Assembly (NCBI GenBank): GCA_029204225.1
Contig: CM055111.1
Span: forward strand, 2,366,421 to 2,430,420
Source of the DNA: Diphasiastrum complanatum
Lineage: Eukaryota > Streptophyta > Lycopodiopsida > Lycopodiales > Lycopodiaceae
DNA length: 64,000 nucleotides
Reading direction: 5' to 3'
Each line of letters opens with the position of its first letter. Within the stretch, counting starts at the first letter, position 1. The position numbers and the translations under genes are program-made. Positions 59,691 through 64,000 of this stretch are shown here, piece after piece. The notes under the pieces were generated by a model, which made no database searches, had not been told where the DNA came from, and saw only the letters and a list, made by a program, of their open reading frames with translations.

Positions 59691-60540
59691 TGAGAGAATG
59701 ATTCATGTTCAAATTAGGTTCACAGGTGATTCACAGAAAAAACATACACATGTTGCCAAAGAACGATCTTCAGCTTGTGAATCAGTTAGTTCATGAGAAA
59801 ATGATCTTCAGCTTCTGTTTTTCTTCTTTCTCTCTCTCTCTCTCTCAAAGACAGACAGAAGAGATCTCGCTTTCAATATTAGGTTGATTAGACATCTGCT
59901 TATCCAAGCTCTTTAATGCTGCCACAGAATCCAGAATCCAGACTCTTTCACTTATTATAGCGACCTTAGCCTCACCGAGTAACTAAAATGCACAACACAG
60001 CAAACAAGAAAATAGAAAAGCTAAAAGCTACAGGCAAAATATAGAAAGGACAAATATGAAAATAGAGAAAGGGCACGTAAGAATCTAAAAAAAATGTGGA
60101 GGCAATATATGTTGGAATAGCTGCAGAATAAGGGGAGAAAAAGGGGAGGTGTTAACCGGTGAAGCTGCATATCAACACAAGGAAAATGCAGGGAATAAAA
60201 GGAGGCAAAATCTAATATACAGAGAGTAAATATGAAGCTTGTGGCCCCATTGATCAAACAGACAGATAGACAGAGTCTAATACAATCAGAGACAAATCGT
60301 CTTTGAATCTTCAAATGAGTCAGATATTAGACTTGGATCTTCTAAATATGACTCATCTGAATATTCGACCTGACTCATCAGAACTTGGTACAATCAGAGA
60401 TAGGTCGCTTTCAATATTAAAATTTTTGTGTCAGGTTGATCATCTTGTGTTCCTGAGAAGAGATTGTTTCATGTTTGCTTGCTGTATAGTACCGTCAAAT
60501 GCGGCTCAGGGAGCAGGGATGCAGGGGAACTAGATTATTA
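59691..60540. other. No gene recognised
   Basis: Contains TCTTCAAATGAGTCAGATAT at about 60307, resembling TCTTCAGATGAGTCAGATTC in the exon at 60550, so a partial duplicate of that exon 3' end may be present. Confidence 0.35.
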
Positions 60541-60549
60541 AAAACGAGA

Positions 60550-60758
60550 AGAGGAAGTCGAGTTTCTCGCACGAATTGAGGCAAGGATAAAAGCAGTAGA
60601 AGAACGAACTGCCAAGAAACGGGCTAAGAGACAAAAGAAAAAAGAGAATATGAAATTGAAGAAAGGCAAGTTTGATAAGCCTTCGGGCCCCATTGAAGTT
60701 CAAGGTCCAACACATCTCGATGAATCTTCAGATGAGTCAGATTCTGAAGACGAATGAA
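60550..60758 (+). pseudogene. PRKRIP1-like (DUF1168) C-terminal exon
   Basis: Reads KREEEVEFLARIEARIKAVE, then ERTAKKRAKRQKKKENMKLK and an acidic Ser-rich end DESSDESDSEDE followed by TGA. The EERTAKKR.KRQKKK core with an acidic tail is the hallmark of PRKRIP1 homologues, nuclear RNA-binding proteins associated with the spliceosome. Only the last exon is visible; a TAA lies just upstream in frame and the conserved N-terminal DUF1168 block is not found in the preceding kilobase. It is therefore either the last exon of a gene with long introns or a gene fragment. 60759-61790 has no further supported exon. Confidence 0.6.
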
Positions 60759-61790
60759 ATTTACTGCTATGAAAACTTCAAAGAAAGAAACTTCTGTGCA
60801 TTCTGTCATGGCTGGCAAGAAGGTATCCAACACTCATTTCTGTCCTCTTGCACTCCATTTCTGTTTCTATGAGAAAACAATTATTTACTTGAATATCGCC
60901 TCCATCAGCTCGCGAAGAAACATTCCACACTTTGATTTTCACTCTGAAAGTGTGTATGATCAGTTGATATTCACTTTACAGAGTCAATTTGAGAACTTAT
61001 ATTGCCTGTAACAGTGTGATCTAGCTCTGATTTTGTGATCCTGATGTCAAGTAATGATCTTATCCATGCCCATGCCCACTTTCCAAGATATTTTATGTCC
61101 AATGAGATATTTTAGAGAGGCAAGATATTGTTCAACTGCAAAGCTTAGGAGTTAGTAGCACTTTACATTCAATTGATCTAAAATAGTAATATTGAGATCA
61201 TTTTTTTAGTCAATATATATATACATATTTATCTTGGCTCAAGTGATAACTGAAGATGAAACTATTATGAGGCACATTTGTTAAAGCCAAGATTTCATTT
61301 AACCATTTTTGAGATTTTTGAGATGCGAGAGAAATTTTTTTGATGAAAATGGCACCCAAGCTAAATAAGGTTTTAAGAAAGAAAATTATACTTTTATCTT
61401 GGAGTCTATTATAGGGGAAAAAAAAAGGATGGCTCTTTGTTGTCAAAGTTAGACAAAATGGTTTTTTCCTATCCGCTTCAAACTTCTAAGGCTTGAAATC
61501 TTTTGTCAAACTTCATGTTGTAGCAGTTGACATTGTAACATTGTCTATGCACATGCTCAATGTAGGTGCATGTTCTTGATAATGTACAAAAGATAATAGG
61601 GCTTACATTTTCGATTATTGACATTAAAATGTGATGTTTTGTCTGAATTACACCAATGTTTGTATCCAAGTTAAGAAAAGTTGCAGTCAATTAGTTTTTT
61701 GACATCGTATTATCTACTTATATAGCTCAACAGACTTAAGTCCACAACCATGTGGTGTTGAGTCTAAATGATTTTGTTCTCAGCTCAAGG

Positions 61791-61910
61791 AACTCATACA
61801 AAGACAAAGGGAGGAGTTTTTCCAGCAGCATTTAGCACTTCGAATTGAATTGGAAACCGGGACCGAAGCAGTTAGAAGAGAAACAAAGTGACTAAAAGCT
61901 GACAGTGATA
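61791..61910 (+). pseudogene. Possible coiled-coil exon
   Basis: After TTGTTCTCAG the plus frame reads LKELIQRQREEFFQQHLALR IELETGTEAVRRETK, then TGA, with LKADSDSN continuing in frame. Amphipathic Leu/Glu/Arg spacing suggests a coiled coil. No family recognised. It could belong to a gene shared with the PRKRIP1-like exon 1 kb upstream, but nothing links them. Confidence 0.3.
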
Positions 61911-62925
61911 GCAATTTAGTAAATACCTTCACCACTTCTTCATTTGATCTCTTTTCATGTTTGAAATTTCATGAAGTTATTTTTGGATATGTGGATCAAC
62001 ACGTTATTTTTAGGCAAAATCATTGTAGTTTTAGTATTGAAGAAAAATATTGAAGCATATTTTGATTACTGTGTGAAGTCACCTAATAAGCACTGTGGTG
62101 ATTTTTAATTTCGATATTGAATATTAACTTGGATGACAATTGTCTCTTGAATTCTGCTAATACATCTTATTGGAGTTCCTAGTGTGGAGCCGCTTATGTC
62201 ACACAAAACCATGCAATTTCCATATGAGATCTTCGTCCAAGACTCAAGTTATGCAAGCCAGTTTTGTGTGGAATTTTCTATCTTTGTCGAAGCTTTGTAT
62301 CCCCACCACTTACTCTGTGTTTACTTTATCATCAAATTATTGTGATGATAAGTAATCTAGGACTTTATTTGAGGGGGGTAGGAGTGCCTTAATAGTTTAT
62401 GAGATACGGGGGTGGGGAGATAGAACCGAGGTTGGGGGAGAGCTAGAAACGTTCCTTGAAAAAAGTAACATAGACTCTAGGGGATAAAAAAGAGGGAAAA
62501 TAGGGTTAGGTTTATGGTTTAGAGTACGGGTAAGGTTAGAGGTGGGTTAAGAATTAGGGTTTGGGAGCGTGGTGATTGGGGCGAAGTTTGAAGGATATAG
62601 AAAGGGGGTGTAGAGACGTTTTGGAGGAGGTTTTATATGGCATTTCAGAAGGCAAAAGAGAAGTGCAACATGGGATAAACAAGGTTAGGGTTTGCTTTTA
62701 GAGTTGAAATGCTTTCTTCACATATCAAAGTTATGCTACAAAACAACACTATAAGCTATATTTAATGTATGAAGTCAAAGGGGAGGGAAAGTGAAAGGAA
62801 GGAGGGTGGAAAAGAAAGATTGTTGGGATACGAAAGGAGGGAGCATAGGGTAGACGATCATCTTCCATTCAATTAGGATAGACGGTCATCTCTCTTTCTC
62901 TTGTCCTAAACCTTGAAACACATAC
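61911..62925. other. No gene recognised
   Basis: Mostly AT-rich. 62370-62680 is purine-rich with repeated TTAGGGTTT/TAGGGTTAGG-like words reminiscent of, but not forming, a telomere-type repeat. Confidence 0.4.
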
Positions 62926-62929
62926 CCCC

Positions 62930-63082
62930 TCTCTCTCTCTCTCTCTTTTGTAAACCCTAAACACACACCCACACTCTCTCTTTTCCTCCCCCTCTCTCAA
63001 TCCTAAACACACCATCGTTGTTTGTCTGTCTCTCTCTTCCCCCCTCCCTCTCCCTCTACCCCTCTCCATTTTCCTAAACTCT

Positions 63083-63133
<51 letters not shown>

Positions 63134-63230
63134 AACACGGACACACACGCCCCCTCCCTCTACCCCTCGAGCCATTTGCTATGTCTTCTCTCTCCCTTTT
63201 CTACTCTCTCTCTCTCTCTCTCTCTCACTT
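62930..63230. repeat. Pyrimidine-rich block with (CT)n and (AC)n microsatellites
   Basis: (CT)n at about 62931-62946, several CT-rich patches, (AC)~20 at 63085-63126 and (CT)n at about 63207-63226. The 91-codon minus frame of VCVCVC/REREG is an artefact. Confidence 0.9.
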
Positions 63231-64000
63231 TTTCGGGTGAGCCAAAGGTAAGTCCTATAAAATTTTGCATGTCTAAATTGTTAAAACTGAAAAACAATCC
63301 ATATTGATTTTTTTGGCTTGCTACAAATATTGAACCATGTAAGTATGTAGTTCATAAATGCAAAATGCCAAATTTGGCCTGGATAGAACTCGAGCTACAT
63401 GGATATGTAATATCTAGATTGATGAGTACAACTTGCATATAGTTTGTACATATAGAATTAGCAAAGTTATGCTTGTAGAAACTCGTGGCAATTCACATGC
63501 ATTAATTGTAAGTGATCCATAGTGACATGCAAGGCATGCACAAAGTGTAATGGACACATGCATGATGATTTGGACATTTCTAGTTAGAACTAGCACACCT
63601 GAAAAAAGTTTGTAAAATTGCATGCATGAGAAGTGACAAATGTCACATAGACTCTAGATGTCATTTTATGATGGATGGATGTGGTTCTACCTCGAGCTAC
63701 CTCAAATTCCATAAATATGTGTAGCTCTCCTCACAATCAATGATGAAGAACCAAAGTTTTGTAGCTATCTCATGCCATTTTGGATCTAAACAATTTTGCT
63801 TGTTATCTCTCTATCTTTCTCTCTCTAGCTCGTGTTGAAGCTAATCCTTATACACTGATATCTTGTACTTTTGCTCATTATTGATTCATTGCTATCATAT
63901 TCTGCTGCTTAGCATGCTAGATTGTGGTTAAGCCATATCTTCTGAACTAGATCTTGTTAATCAATCTAGAATCAGGTTATTGTGCTAATCACAAAGCTTA
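63231..64000. other. No gene recognised; second RY-word cluster at 63520-63630
   Basis: Words GACATGCAAGGCATGCAC, ACATGCATGATG and TTGCATGCATGAG occur within about 110 bp, similar to 58380-58545. Otherwise AT-rich with no supported gene up to the window end. Confidence 0.35.

Noticed and set aside
62400-62700. Interstitial telomere repeat
   Set aside because: TAGGGTT words are scattered among other purine-rich words and do not form a tandem TTTAGGG array.

Overview
The window looks like repeat-dense nuclear DNA of a land plant. Evidence: AT-rich sequence, GT-AG introns, Ty1/copia elements with initiator-tRNA-Met-type primer sites, En/Spm (CACTA) transposase exons, and very long GA/CT microsatellites. 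A non-seed plant such as a fern, lycophyte or bryophyte is my inference only. I see no rRNA, CRISPR, phage or bacterial operon structure, and I could not support any tRNA by eye. Almost every protein-like frame is transposon-derived or carries stops or frameshifts.

Layout. 1-5.7 kb holds a DUF8039-like fragment, a broken copy of an unrecognised two-exon gene (1650-2340), a broken LTR-retrotransposon gag (2393-3600), a ~25 bp minisatellite (3950-4735) and a second gag-like remnant. 9.3-13.1 kb carries minus-strand genes: an FCP1/NIF-phosphatase-like protein, an acidic protein, and a disrupted ParB/DGQH-like protein. 13.4-15.8 kb is a diverged ~800 bp tandem array rich in ACTCGAACCTGGTTCGAGT-type palindromes. 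15.8-18.7 kb and 35.6-38.6 kb are the arms of a ~2.9 kb inverted repeat. Each arm holds the 3' end of a plant-transposase-like gene, GA/CT arrays, a cluster of GCCACGCGTGGC palindromes and a copia LTR, primer site and gag start. Between the arms lie a copied CACTA/copia segment (19.2-20.6 kb), a 441-codon frame with three premature stops (22.5-23.8 kb), the second copy of the unrecognised gene (24.5-25.5 kb), a copia LTR (29.5-30.3 kb), tandem gag-protease copies (30.9-34.0 kb) and a truncated copia (34.0-36 kb).

41.7-49.8 kb is the most notable stretch. Successive plus-strand exons encode a zinc-finger-like segment, a decapeptide repeat, a SET-like domain, an acidic linker and a CACTA TNP2 transposase. 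One intron is split by a complete, young, 4.5 kb non-autonomous copia element (42114-46658) with matching LTRs and a TGTGT target duplication. After it come a copia RT/RNase H remnant, a hAT-like non-autonomous element (51034-51713) and a second GCCACGCGTGGC palindrome field (51.8-52.3 kb). 55.5-59.3 kb holds plus-strand exons of a second DGxH-type gene and another unrecognised gene. A PRKRIP1-like (DUF1168) last exon is at about 60.55-60.76 kb.

Exon boundaries are read by eye and approximate. Family names come from motif recognition without any database search.
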